From Seison nebaliae (Eukaryota > Rotifera > Pararotatoria > Seisonacea > Seisonidae), in the NCBI GenBank assembly GCA_023231475.1, contig JALJEE010000106.1, positions 57,318 through 121,317 on the forward strand: a DNA stretch of 64,000 bases, in the 5' to 3' direction. The notes beneath the pieces were generated by a model that made no database searches, was not told the DNA's origin, and saw nothing but the letters and a program-made list of their open reading frames with translations. This document shows, one piece after another, positions 16,488-30,192 of this stretch. A program made the translations under genes and the position numbers. How positions within the stretch are numbered: the first letter of the stretch is position 1; every line of letters starts with the position of its first letter.

Positions 16488-16964
16488 CTATCGCTTGATA
16501 TTAAAAAGACGATATACAACAATCGCACAAAATGAAACGAATATGAAAAAATCTCTTTTATCTTTTTTCTTCATTTCCTTCTCCATTCGACGAACTCGAA
16601 TTGATAGTTCTCTTATACTTTTCTGTAGTTCTTTCGTTTTCTCGTCGATTTCCTTTTCAATCGGTCGATTCTCTCCAGGAACTTTAACCTCTACAAATTT
16701 GACATTCTTATTCGATTCTAATGAATTAGTTGAGTCATTTCTCGAATTTTCAGTTTTCTCTTCTTCCATATCGAAACTAAGACGGTTCATTTCTGATTCT
16801 CCTGCAATTCTCCAACATTTTTTCAATTATTGGAGTTAATTCAAAGAAAAAAAACCGTATGTTAAATGTTCAGGTATTTGCATGAAATCATTTAATTTTG
16901 TCTTTGTATCAAAATCGGAATCATTCGGACGATGACCAATTCGTATGTTCTCAGGCATAAGCAT
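16488..16964 (-). CDS. MFF: Mitochondrial fission factor (Mff-like), compact tail-anchored form
   Basis: Mff is a tail-anchored receptor of the outer mitochondrial and peroxisomal membrane that recruits the dynamin Drp1. Two exons, 16856-16964 and 16488-16801, join in frame to give 140 residues. The N-terminus carries the two short repeats typical of Mff, MLMPENIRIG and MQIPEHLTYG, which match the MRVPEKL and MQVPERI elements of vertebrate Mff. An acidic stretch follows, then a coiled coil (IDEKTKELQKSIRELSIRVRRMEKEM) and a C-terminal hydrophobic anchor with a short basic end (FFIFVSFCAIVVYRLFNIKR). Human Mff is over twice as long. The ATG at 16964 sits 7 bases after an acceptor-like AAACAG, so an upstream exon or a trans-spliced leader is possible. 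Confidence 0.8.
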
Positions 16965-17743
16965 GTTCGTCTCTGTTTTAAATAGAATGTAGTTTTAGAA
17001 TGGTTTTTTATGAAAAATTTGATGTGAACCATTTGACATATTTTTGAATTAAATATCTCTTCTCTTAATTCTACGCCACTTATTTCAACTAATTACATTC
17101 TTCCTAATAGTTTTATTATGTCCGCGATTTAACTCCCATTAAGTTATCACTTATCCATCTTTTCGGACGGATTTGAATTTGATTTAAATATTTATTGAAA
17201 GTTTTCTGTTTTTCATATTTTAATTTCATAATTTTTCTTCTTAATTTTTATTGTTATATCCTTCTAAATGCTTCACAATATATTGGAGTGCAAATTGAGA
17301 AACTAAATTTGGCGGTTGGAAGTTAATTAAGAAAACATAAATTTTAAAAATTAAAGAAAATATTGTCGGTTAATTGGGACTTTAATTTTCCATCAAGTTG
17401 AAATTACTAACGACGAAAATTACATCGTTGAAATCATTTAAATAGAATCGTATTTGAAAATTTTAGGATGAAAAATAAATGAGTAATCTGAAAGGGATTT
17501 TTAGATATAATGTTTGATGGAAGTATAATAAATAAACGATAACGTACGTATGTTGAAAAAGAAAAAAAAATTGAAAAAAAATTGTAAAATTTCCGATGGA
17601 ATGAATTGGGAGAATAATTGAAAGGAAAGCTGTAGTGTGCTTTTGGTGAGAAGGGGAAAATAATAATAATAAATTGACACGTCTTTTCTTTGGTATTTGG
17701 GAAGTGCATCGTTACTAGCGAGAACAATTTCAATAGATGAAGA
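16965..17743. other. Intergenic region between Mff and glucosidase II
   Basis: AT-rich sequence between the 5' ends of two divergent genes. It probably holds both promoters. The open frame at 17434-17790 on the minus strand is a low-complexity Phe/Ile/Leu-rich shadow. Nothing else is seen. Confidence 0.45.
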
Positions 17744-20700
17744 ATGGGAATATTTTTGAAAATAAATGTTTTAATTTCACTGATTTTCATTTTCGTGAGA
17801 ATCGGAGTAAAATGTGTGGATCATCACGAATTTCGAACTTGTGACCAATCGTCATTTTGTAAGCGACAACGTGACTATCGGGGAGATGTGGGAAATTCAT
17901 ACAAAGTTAATTTTGATCAATTGTCAATTACTTCGAGAAATGATGATGGTGGTGGTGAAGATAAGAAGAATTATCAGAGAATTTTATTTCCGTTAACGAA
18001 ACACAATGTATTGACGAATAAGAAAGATGAATTGTTAATGTTGATCGATATTCTTCCTCATAATATTGTGAGAATTCGAGTGAGAGAATTGACGGAGACA
18101 CCGGTCAGATATCGATATGATGCATCGAAAGAAGTGATCAATTCGAAAATTTTAAATGATAAAGAAAGTCGATTTGAAAATATTGAGAAGAAAATGAATG
18201 AAAAGAATGAAGTTGTGAAATTGATCGCTCAATTTTCTACATTGAAGAAATATGTGAGTGAGAATGTTCATGAGGAATATGAATTAATTATTAATAATAA
18301 TCCATTTCGTATCGATCTTCATCTCCTTCCTCAACATCAATTGGTGGCAAGTGTAAATGCGAAGAATTTATTCAATTTCGAAATTTCTCGACATAAATTG
18401 AAAATGAAAAAGAAAATTGGAGAAACGGAAGAGAAATCAGATGATGAAACGAAAGAGAAAGAAGAAGAAAAAGTTGAAGAATTTGAAGAAGAGAATTTCA
18501 GTGAAAATTTCAAATCACATAATGATAAACGACCATATGGACCGATGAGTATCGGATTAGACATCACTTATTATGGAACGAGACATGTTTATGGTTTACC
18601 AGAACATGCTGATTCATTTAATTTGAGATCGACCATATCGAATGATGATAGTTCATTGATGGATCCTTATCGAATGTATAATTCGGATGTATTCGAATAT
18701 GAACTCAATTCCACAATGACACTTTATATTAATGTTCCATTTACAATGACAGCGACTAGTCATCAATCAATTGGAACTTTATGGATGAATCCATCAGAGA
18801 CATGGGTCGATATTAAACGTCCGATTAATGATGAATCGATTTTATCGAAAATTTATTCTTTCTTCAATTCACCATCAGATCAAGATGAGAATACTAACGA
18901 TTCCGTCAATGATGGTGCCGTTCGTGATTCATTAAACTATTTCAAATTAAATAAAATAAAAGAAGAAAATTATTCAAATGAAATTAAACGTCTTTCGAAA
19001 CAAACTACCGTCCATTGGATGAGTGAAACTGGATTGATCGATATTTATTTAATGCCATCATTTACACCCGTTTCCGTTTTATTCTCTCATGCAATTCTCG
19101 TTGGTACGACGGCTATTCCTCCAGTTTGGTCCATTGGTTATCATCAATGTCGATGGAATTATAATGACGAGAAAGATGTATTGGATGTGAATGGAGGATT
19201 TGAAAATTATAATATTCCTGCCGATGCTATTTGGTTAGATATCGAACATGCTGATGGTAAACGATATTTCACTTGGGATTCTCACAATTTCCCCAATGCG
19301 AAAGACATGATGGAAACTGTGGAATCCAATGGTCGTCATATGGTTTTGGTGATTGATCCTCATTTGAAATCAGATACAAATTACAAAGTTTATAATGACG
19401 CATTGTCCAAAAAAGATTTATTGGTGAAGAATAGTGATGGTAATAATTTCGATGGTTGGTGTTGGCCAGGATCATCAGTATGGCCAGATTTCATGAAAGA
19501 TGAAGTTCGATATTGGTGGGGTGAACAAATGAATGAAGAGAATTATGGAACTGTTACAAATAATATTGGAGTTTGGAATGATATGAATGAGCCAAGTGTT
19601 TTCAGTGGACCAGAAAAGACGATGAATAAAGACGCTTTACATTCCGATGGTTTATATGAGAATCGTGATATTCATAATCTTTATGGATTATGGGTACAAC
19701 GTGCATCATTCGAAGGAATATTACGAAGGAATGAATTCGCTAAACGACCCTTCGTTCTCAGTCGAAGTGGTTATAGTGGCGTGCAGAAATATGGAGCTAT
19801 TTGGACAGGTGATAATTTAGCTGATTGGAATCATTTAAAAATCAGTATTCCTATGTGTCTCTCATTATCCATATCTGGTGTAACGTTCGTTGGTGCAGAT
19901 ATCGGAGGATTTTTTAAAAATCCAAGTGAAGAATTATTTATTCGATGGTATCAATTAGGTATCTTCTATCCATTCATGAGAGTTCATTCTCATATCGATA
20001 CGAAACGACGAGAACCATGGGTCTATTCTTCAGAAACTTTAAATCTAATTCGTAATATCATCATCATTCGTTATCAATATCTTCCATATTGGTATTTCTT
20101 ATTTTATGTGAATGAAATGAAAGGTCTCCCACCAATGAGACCGTTATGGTATCAATTCTTGTCAGACGAAAAAACTTACGATATCGAAGACGAATTCCTT
20201 ATTGGTTCCTTATTAATCGCTCCGATTTTAGAGGAGAATGTCAAAGAGAAAACCATATATTTACCTGGAAACGGTATTAGATGGTATTTCATAAAAAATG
20301 TCGATGATATTGAAGAGTTTCCATCAGGACAATTAGTGATGAAGAATGTTAATATTGATACGATTCCATTCTTCCAATTGGGTGGAAGTATCATTCCCAA
20401 ACGAGAACGATTAAGAAGATCTGCTTCACTTATGCAATATGATCCGATTACATTGAATATCGCATTGAATATTAATAATGAAGCGACTGGTATGGTCTAT
20501 TTGGATGACGGAGACAGTTATAAATATCGGGAGAAGAAAGAATTCATTCTCTCTCAAATCCAATTCTCCAACATGACATTAATGGGAAGGTTTTTTTCTA
20601 ATTTAAATTTTTATTTTTTCAAAAATCTGATTTAGAAATCTTAATGAAAATGTGGAAGTTGAAGACGAACGATTGACATCGATATTCGTTGAACGAATTA

Positions 20701-20931
20701 GAATTTTTGGATTGAAAAATATTCGAATAAAAAATATCATCTGTCAACAGAAAAACGGTTTAGAATTTTTTTTCAATAATTTTTAAATTTTTTTTTAAAT
20801 TAATTTTTTAATTATATTTTTTAGGAGAAATTAAGAATGTGGAATTTAGTCAACCAAATCGAAATGTTGTTGTAATCAGGAAACCATCCATCATTCTCAA
20901 TAATTCGTTTCAGATGAAATTATTCGAGTAG
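17744..20931 (+). CDS. GANAB: Glucosidase II catalytic alpha subunit (GH31)
   Basis: This ER-luminal enzyme removes the two inner alpha-1,3-linked glucoses from N-glycans and so controls calnexin/calreticulin cycling. Three exons, 17744-20589, 20636-20757 and 20825-20931, give 1,024 residues. The N-terminus is a signal peptide followed by the family block FRTCDQSSFCKRQRD. The catalytic nucleophile is the Asp of WNDMNEPSVF (about residue 613), and the acid/base Asp is in WTGDNLADW (about residue 690). Other GH31 blocks present are GADIGGFFKNPSEELFIRWYQ, the FMRVHSHIDTKRREPW motif and the LDDGDSYKY region. A Lys/Glu-rich insert of about 35 residues lies near residue 235. The last two small exons restore the C-terminal beta domain. 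It would pair with a beta subunit, not seen here. Confidence 0.97.
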
Positions 20932-21402
20932 GAAAATTTAATTATTAATTATCTAATTTCTTTTCTATGAAATGGTCGAATATAAATAGAAGTGTTCAAA
21001 TAGTCTTTTCTCCTAATTTATATCATTCGATAGTAATTATATATTTTCATTATATTTATCCTTTCGATATATCATATCGAACAACTTAATATTTTAATTA
21101 AATTTAACACCGAACATATTATTAAAGTCGAACATGGTGAAATTTATTCATTATTGACAACTGTCCATTCTATTCTCCTCATTTCACGGTATATTTTAAT
21201 TATTACTATTCCTTATTTGAATTTTGTGTTTATATGAAAATTTTTTAAAAAATTTTTCTCTAATTTCTCTTTTAACTATTTCGAATAAATTTGTTATTTT
21301 AGAAAATATGTACAAAAATTGAAGAATTTATTGATTGAATGTGAAATGTTCTTTCATTTAAAAAATTTTTAAGTTCTTTCATTTGTGTCGTTTATTTTGT
21401 TT
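20932..21402. other. Intergenic gap between convergent genes, no gene seen
   Basis: About 470 bases of AT-rich sequence between the stop codon of glucosidase II (plus) and the stop codon of the giant ectoprotein gene (minus). It probably holds the two 3' UTRs. Confidence 0.5.
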
Positions 21403-24400
21403 TCAAAACAAACCATTCGAGTGAGTTTCATTATCGGAAAATTTAAATATTTGCGCATCTAAAGGTATATATTTTGGTATTGATGATGGACAAGTTTCAT
21501 TTGCGGTTGGGATTGATACTGCATAGATGATGAAATGAAAGATAAATTTGGATTATGACCCTAACTTGATCTAAATGTTTGATATTGAACTGCGTTTCTT
21601 ATTTTATGATACTTGTCCCCGAAATCATCATTAAAAAACTTATCACATTTGTCATATGAATTAGTCGTATTATTTACTGAAATAATTTTCAATAAAGTAT
21701 ACTTCGAGAATTTTTGTACAATTTTCTGATCGGGACAATTCGTTTTAATCTTGTTCTTCTGTTCATCAGTTAATTTGAAATCGAATAAATAAAATCTGTT
21801 TTCTAATGTCTGATAATTTCGTAATTGTACTAATAAAATAATATAATAAAATTGAAAATTTCAAAAATAATTCCTCACTTTTTCGTTCATTATCATCCGC
21901 CAATTGATTCTTCAAGCCGTTATATCCAACACATTCTACACCGAAACCTGATAAAGAAGAAAGTGAAATGATAAGAAAAAACCGGAAAATTTTAGTTCGG
22001 TAAATTAACTTGCGTTACGTACGAGTTTAATCCCATAACGATAGTTATTAACCCACCGATACTTTTTCCCATAGATATGAATATAAGTTTCATATATCTC
22101 ATATTTAATGAGGAAGAATAATTTCAGTTGTTCATTCATCGTTAACGTTGCGTTTAATTCTACTAAATTTCTATCATTCGCTTTGATTATATATTCCACA
22201 TCTTCATTGGTCAGAACAATTGTCTCCAATAACGTTCTTGACTCACTCGAAAATGACTCCAGAATCGATTTCGATAGATTATACTTTTCATATAATACAT
22301 ATGATACTTTTTCAGCGATTTTATTCGCCACCTCTGTTATATTATCCGGATCACCAGACAAATAATATGGTTGTGCAATTTCGAGAGTAATGATATTACC
22401 TGTGAAAGTGATATTTTGTAATGATAGAAATGTTTGAGAATCACCGAACAAATCCATTTTCACTTCATGCGGTCCATTTTCAAAGGGATCTTTTCTCTCT
22501 ACGATTTCTTTCCATGAACTGATTAATGTTTTGTCATTTATTTGATAATGATATAAGTATATATTGAACGTCTTAAAATTATGTCTTACGGTATTCGAAT
22601 TATTCAACGGTTCTTTATTTTCATATAATTCTATACACCACAGTGGTCTCATCGTATTTCGCTTCGTCTGTTTTGATTTCAAATTATTTTGTGGGAATCC
22701 TTCAACATTCAATTGTCCTAAAGAGATCGAAGGAATAAACCGATACTCTTTTTGAACGTTGTATAAGTTGTTGTTATATAACTTTGACAGGTCAACATTA
22801 TTGGTGAATAGTTCCAAATAACAACCATTTTCAGTATATTTGATATATTGTAATGAGTTACTAAATAAACCGGATTTATTATTTTCGATATCGAAACAAT
22901 TAGTTAAATTGGTTGAGATGATTGTTATATTATTATAAATCAGATATCCACTGGCTATTGGTGATGAATTAGGTTCAATCTTTCTCAATTTAGGCCCCTC
23001 AAATTTAAATGTTATATTGAATAAAGAAACTGAAAAATTATAAAGAAAATTATTTAAAAATTTCAAAAAAACGCCAAACTTAAAATTGTTTCAGACTTGT
23101 TGGGTTTGGGTTCACAATTTGCATTTAATTGAATTGTTAAATTTTGTTCATTGACAAAGAAATGATAAGCAATTAATTCACCATCATTTCCCAATTCCTC
23201 ACATGTCAATTCGGAAAATAATCTTGATACAACAATATCACGCATTTCAGGTGTTGTCATAAGATATTTGATGATATTCTTTCTGATTTTGATGAAAAAG
23301 ACTAAATTACTTGAAGAGTTTGCTTTCGCCAACGGTATCAGTTCATCGATGACAGTTATCGTGTAATTCTTATAATTCTCTTTAAAACCATGAGCCGTAT
23401 TAACAATGTTATCAAAAGCTGATTTGTAAATTGGTTTCTTGAGTTTTAGATAGAGATCCTTCCCAATTATTTCGATGGATGATATTAAATGTCTCCTGTT
23501 TAATTCGATGAAGAAAATTTTTCGAATTTTCTCCAGTGAACTATTTTTCCCACAAATAAACAATAGTGTTAATTAGATGGATTGATTAGAATGATTAAAC
23601 TCGTCGGGCAAATTTCGAATAACAAAAGTCTTTTGATAATCTTTAAGATCGAGTGCTTCAGTAAAACCATATTTTTGTATTGGAGAATTCCGTTTTATAT
23701 TCTTAAACGTAATTTTGTTTTCGAAAACCTGTTTGAATATCCTGTCGAATATATCATCGACATTCGTTGCCGTCTTGCTAGCACCGGAAGATACAAATAT
23801 GGTGAGAACAACGATGTCATTTCTTACTCTATTTCAACATCATATCAATCATGAAATTGACAAAAAGATGATAACTCAATATGCCTCAATTCAACCGCCA
23901 TAATAAAATTATAATATGAATCGTCACTATCCGTTTCGTTTACCACATTCATTTCGTGAAATACCTAAAGAAATTCAAATGAAATTTAATTATGGAAAAA
24001 TTATTTAGGAAAACTTTTTCAGTAAATTCCGTTTCTTTACTTTTGACATAATCATAAATTTTTTTAGATTTCTCGACGATTTTTAGATTGGAAAAATTCG
24101 TGTTGTATTCATTCGTCAATTTTCCATTTATCATAATTGAATAAACTATTAATTTAGGATTATTTAAATTTAAATTTATTTGCAATTTCTTCTCGAACAA
24201 TAAAATTCCCAACTGATATGTTCATTTTGTAATATTCGATAAGAATTCTTCTCAAACGACCATTCCACGTCGTTCATGCATTCCTCCGGTTTACATTTCG
24301 TCAAAATTTCTAAAAACTTTTAAAAAAGAAAACGAAAGTTTAACATAGTAAATAGAATTTTTATCGCTTCATTTTTCCATAATGAAAATGAACTTTTATT

Positions 24401-27400
24401 GTAGTAATGTAATCTGTTCTTTCCTTCCCATTGTTTGTTGTATTTTGATAGTGGGTGAGAGGTAAAATAAGATTTGTTTCATCATTATGTTGATAACAAT
24501 CATAGAAAATTTTATAAAATTCGTTTGTTTCGATTACCTGTTTGAAAACCTGAAATAATATCATACAATATGAATACTGATGGAAAATTATAAATTTAAA
24601 CATCATTACAAGTGAATTTTGCATTTTTTTTCTTAATAGCTTGAATGGAACGAGAATAAAGAACGAATAAATGGAAATTTTAATAACTGTAAATTTTACA
24701 ATATTTCAATTCTAAAAATGGAATTTGAAAATGAGAAAAAGAAGAAAAATAAACTATGTACATTGATGACGTCGATTGGTAAAGTGATTTTGGTATACTT
24801 TGCATGTTTATTCATGAAAGAAATGAATTCAGATTGACTTTTATTTGTATTTTCCCATAACTCATAAAGAGCGATCAAAACTGGATATGTTTCTTCTATG
24901 TTATCGCAAGTTAACGTGTAAAGATAAATATCCAATGTTTCATCGTCTATTTTGACTAATGGTTGGAAGTCGGCGAAGAATAATTGTGAGTTAATCACTT
25001 CGATCTGATAAATATTTGATGAAGATGTTACACTATATTCAACTAACATTGTTGAGAAGAGTGTAAAATGAGATGTTACCCATGGGATATATTCCACTAG
25101 TTAAATTGATAGATAATCCTAAAAATTTTTTTTAAATTCCTAATAAACAAAACTCCAACACTAACTACAACATTTTTTAACGTCGGCTATTTTCAAAAAA
25201 GAAGACGAAAAATTATCGTTGTCGACGGAAAGATATGAAGAAAATGAATAACTTATAGTTTCAGTCATATCATTTCTTATTTCTTTTTTAATCAGAATCT
25301 CGGCATTCTTAATGTATGGTTTGAAGACGACTAAAGGAGCTTTATCTGCTTCCATCTTATATAATTCGGGGAAGAACGCGATATCGTTATCAATTGATGA
25401 GAATTCGACTTTGTTGTCAAACCATTCACATATTAAACGGTTCGTTTTCCTGGTGATGAACATATTTTTCAAACTTTGACAGAATCGTTCTAATGAACTA
25501 CTGATGAAAAGTTCGTTAAATTCTGAAGAAGGAGATAGAATTATAAATTTTAGTTAAAGGATCGAACCAAATTCGTAAATTACTCGTGGCACTATTGGGG
25601 AAGAGATGCTTATGTCATTCAGATTTTGTAAAGAATAATTATCGTTCGATTCCAAGCTGTCCAAATTGATCACATCTGCCGAACCGTCTCCATCCTCGTT
25701 TCGTGTGATGTTTGGACAATTTCTAAATTGTCCTCCATATGCTTCGAAATAATATGAATATATCAACACTCCATCAACTAAATTGAATCTTTTTATTCAA
25801 ACAAATAATTATGCAAATAAATAATAAGTTGATCACAATTAATTATTGAATGTAACCGATGTAGATTATCGAAAACTCTCCAACAAAGTCCGTGATATTT
25901 ATTCACAAAATCATTCAACGACGTAACGTTAAGTCTCGAAATGTTTATCTTATCAGCTATTATCGATAAAAATTATCAAATTATCAAATTGCATATTATT
26001 AACGAAATGTTCTTAGAAAGAATTGATTGAATTGATCGAGCATACCATTTTTATCTTCAACAATATCTATCAATTTCCAAAAAAAGTAAGAAGTGATTAA
26101 TTTCACTTTTGAACAAAAACAACTAACAAATTGGAAGACCAATGTTAAATTTACTAAAAAGAAAAAAATTTAATAGTTTGAAAAAAAAATTTAATTAAAA
26201 TTATAATAAACTTCTTATCGATGACTGTGCAGATTTGATTGGAATTGTTGACAAGTATTTCATATGCTAGTAGAGATTTCATTCGAAATGTTTTCGTTGG
26301 TTGGAAATATTCGAAATCTTTGAAAAATATCATGCTACATGGCTCCAAATTAAGCATGATATCTAGTATTGTATATTTTTCTGGTCCTTCTATCTGAATT
26401 CGGATCGTTGAACTTTCATGAAAGTTTTTGATAAAAATTAAAAACTTTATAATAAAGTGCTAGATATATTGAATTGAAAATGTAATTTTAAAATAAATTA
26501 AATTAGAACTGGTCAGTTGCATACCGATGACATTGTCATCCGGCTTAAGAAAATCGCATTTACCAACCAAATCCGGCTCATACGAATCTTTAGGAAATTG
26601 AATAAAAAAAATTAAATGGAAAGAGAAACCTTGAGAATTCTCTGAAATACTGATTGGTCGTTGATTTATTGGACGATAAGTTCGGGTATACGACAAAGTG
26701 AGTGGGTGGAACATTAAATCAGTTGATTTTGTATTATTGATTTTGGACTTAATTGTCGTGTTCGAATTGAATATACTTGTGATATAAATTACTCTGAAAT
26801 TTTGTCAATTTAAAATATGAAATTTAAATTTACTAAACGTCTCACTACCGTTATTCTCTTCTTCACAAAACATATTCAACGGAGTAGTATCGAAAAGGAA
26901 TTTCATAAGAACATTTTGACTCTAGAATTGAGAAGAGTTTTAAGAGAACGACTAAAAATAAATGCGAACACTTTCCGAACAAATCGTTCTGGATACGTTT
27001 ACTTTCTCGTAAATTAGACGATAAGTAAACTCTGAGAAAAATGTGAGAAGTAAATTCTTTAAATTTATTTTATGTCCTAACTTTCTAACGACTTTAAATT
27101 GTCCGATTTAACTAGAAGAATAATATAGAAAAATAAAAGAATAATTTAAAGTTTATTATATAATTAATTAACTTTCAGGTGTAACATAAAAATTACTATA
27201 TTGTCGTTTATATGCAGAAGGTAGAAATGTTTCTTCTAATGGTCTTTTAATTCCGAGATTGTTCGGAATCGAACTATTTCCACTACCGAAAAATGTTAAG
27301 GTTAATTCCTTCCTAAATAATTGGAATTTAAAATAAAAAGAAAATTCTCTTCAAACTCCTCAGTTGCAATAGCGGAGAAATATGGCATGAATAAATAAAC

Positions 27401-29799
27401 ATCGCAATCACATTGATTGAGTATGTTGATTATAATCTGACAAGTGAAATTAATTGAAAATTTGAAAAATTAATCATCAAATTTTTTAAACTTCATCTCG
27501 AGATTTCAAATCTCTATCAATACATTCGCTTTTGATTGTTACATTATGAGCTAAGAGTGAAATAAGAACATAAACAACTAAATCAACAGCAACTAGAAGG
27601 TAATGAAAAAAAGAAAAACCATTCACTGGGAATATTTCGTAAGGAATGAACACTTCTTCTCCAAAACCGGTTTCACAATTAGAATCGATTATCTCGTCAC
27701 TTAAAGTAAATTCAATTACTCCTTTGTAGATCTCTAATACTTTAGGTAATTGTGAGCAATCTAAGATCAGATTGAACAATAAGTGAATTGAATCGATTTC
27801 AGGGATTTTTTGAACACCGATAAATTTATTTTTATCATCTCCCATACCATCATGTAACTTAAAAAAATTAAGGACAAAAATAAAAGAAAATGAAAACTTC
27901 TTTTAAGAAATTGAGTATTGTGTTCTCGGAAGTGAAATTGTCCCAACGAACATTACCGAAAACCGTTTCCATATCATTCTTCTTAATCTCCACAAAATAT
28001 TTACAAACTAATTAAAATATTATCAAGAAAATAAAAAAAAATATTTTTCATCTTTTAAACAGATTAACGAAAGGAAACTTCTATATCGCTCTTTCCGTGT
28101 ACCTACACATATCCTTGGTGTTATTCCATAATCTTTGAAATTAAAACAGTTATTTAATCACGTCAATAAGAAGACTAAACTTAAGTTTGATGAATAATAT
28201 GAATGTTGGTTTTGGTAATCATAAATATTCCTAACATCGTGGTAATATTGATTCTCCATTTTTTCGTCGTATTCTTCAAATAGGAATTTTTGGTCCAACA
28301 GATTTCCTTCCGTATTATATCCAACTATGTCAGTTTCTATATTGTAATTTGTATTTCTTATTATTTTCACAATTCCTTCCGCCCTAAAACATTCGAATAT
28401 AGTTTTCAAAACGAAAAATTTAGAAACCTGTCAATAGATGTCAATAAATGGATTTTATCTTCATCTTCTTCTAACAAATCTCTCTCTAGTTTACAATATG
28501 ATAGTTTACTTGGTGGTATGTTTTCGGTACGTCCCTCCTCGCAAATATTTTCATCCATACAGGTGGTATTCAAATGGAAACAAGCGTCCATTGCCATAAA
28601 TATAATGCAAGCTGAATGCAAATTCTCAGAATTCTGTAATTCGCTAATATCTTTTACATATTCTCTACAATAATAAATTATAATAATATAGATAATGCTT
28701 TTTGTAACCCGCGACTTTGCACAAATATACCTCCTAATTCATCTTTTGTACACGTTTTACAACTTTCCTCCGTACCTTTGTATATTTTTATATCTCTTTT
28801 ACTTTCTGTATCTTTTGTTATCTGCCAGAACTTGCTCTCTTCCTCGTTCAATGAAAGCTTTCTCATAGTCCATTGGTCGTTACTTCTCACATGCTTAACT
28901 CCCATTGTGTTCTGTGCAGACTCCTGCACTTAAATTTAGTGATTGAAATTAAAAGAAAATAATTGATTAATAATACATATGATGATTGCTATTAAGAAAG
29001 CCAAACGCTCACTAAATTTCATTGGAACACCATCTTTTTTAAAAGACATTCCACAAATTTGATCAGATGATGAATGTGTTCTTCCATTAGAAAATGATTG
29101 AAAAGGTTGTGTTTGTGACTTTGGAATTTGTGCCACAATTTTTTTATTTTTATCTAGTTCAATTTCGATGTCGTCCGTGATTTGTTCGTATTCTTTTTTC
29201 GGCATCTTAATGTTCATCCGTCCACTTTCACTGTTCAACCTAAACTTTTGAATTGAAATTAAACTTGTTTGATTCTAATTCTAATAACATGTACTACAGA
29301 AGAATATGAGGTTAATGTAATAATCATATAATTTATATGTTTGAATATAAAAATCCAACTGTTCGGGTACCAATCTTCTTCTCTTCCTCCGGCAACCAAG
29401 GGGGCCAATAGGCTAATCTGGCTTTAAAATGAATATGTGGAAATTGAATTCAAATAATGAAATTCAACTAGTTATTGTGGTAAATTCAGAGTCATCTTCA
29501 TCTTTTACTTCAGAACTGCCACCAGTTAAAACTGAAAAAATAATGAAACGTAATAAAATTTGAAGATTTTCAATTTAACAGACTGTCGGTAATAAAACGG
29601 CTAGAATTATTAGAAAGATAATAAATATGATGATCCATATGCGGAGTCGTTTAATATATCTGGAATGACTGATTGGGGTGTTATTGGGTCGTACCGGTCG
29701 ATAAGGGGTATTCAAGTTCTCAGTTATTGTTCGTCGAGAAGTATTTGGCGAATTGTTCACCAACACTCGTCGACGTTCAGTTGTTTTATTGTTCCTCAT
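21403..29799 (-). CDS. Giant unassigned glycosylated ectoprotein, type II membrane topology
   Basis: I do not recognise the family. About 30 small exons chain in a single frame from the ATG at 29799 to the TGA at 21403, for roughly 2,100 residues. The first twelve exons could be fixed exactly: 29580-29799, 29469-29531, 29360-29421, 28977-29244, 28709-28928, 28428-28664, 28181-28383, 28061-28132, 27898-28007, 27492-27857, 27357-27436 and 27173-27312. Exon 1 has a basic Arg/Asn/Thr/Pro-rich tail, then a strongly hydrophobic segment (RIWIIIFIIFLIILAVLLP), predicting a cytoplasmic N-terminus and an extracellular remainder. The ectodomain has dozens of N-glycosylation sequons (for example NNIT, NLT, NIT, NLS, NAT), scattered Cys, and beta-strand/helix alternation, with no HExxH, EGF, LDL-A or Ig signature. 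The 3' half has several borders that were only inferred by phase. A split into two genes near 27.1 kb was considered, but the phases favour one gene. Confidence 0.65.
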
Positions 29800-30157
29800 T
29801 CGTATGAAATTAAAATAGTTAGTTCATGGCGGAATGGATCAATATTTAAATTTTATAATTAATATGATGACGTCAATCTAGTCTGTATGTCATGGCATTA
29901 TTGATTTGTTACGTTTGAAACGCATTATGAAATTAATGGACGTTAGCAAGTTTATTTTGTCGATTGATTACGGTAATTGGCGGGAGTGTGTTTCAAACTG
30001 ATTTTTAATGTTTACATGTTAATTACTTAAGAAAATTGCTTAAGAAAATTGCTTAAATGTCAAGAAACTATCTATCTACTTTCTATATCAATTTCCATTT
30101 TGTTTTTCATATTCTATTTCAATTTCACTTTCTCCTTCTCTTTACTTTAATTTTCCG

Positions 30158-30190
30158 TTCTTTCTCTCTCTCTCTCTCTCTCTTCTCTCT
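30158..30190. repeat. CT-rich microsatellite in a 5' leader
   Basis: A polypyrimidine tract of CT units lies directly upstream of the ATG at 30193. It could be a simple repeat, part of the promoter or leader, or a strong splice/trans-splice polypyrimidine tract. Confidence 0.75.
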
Positions 30191-30192
30191 CT

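Noticed and set aside
21403-29799. Identification of the giant ectoprotein as an M13/neprilysin-like enzyme
   Set aside because: The type II topology and Cys suggested it, but there is no HExxH, NAFY or CxxFW-type motif in any exon.
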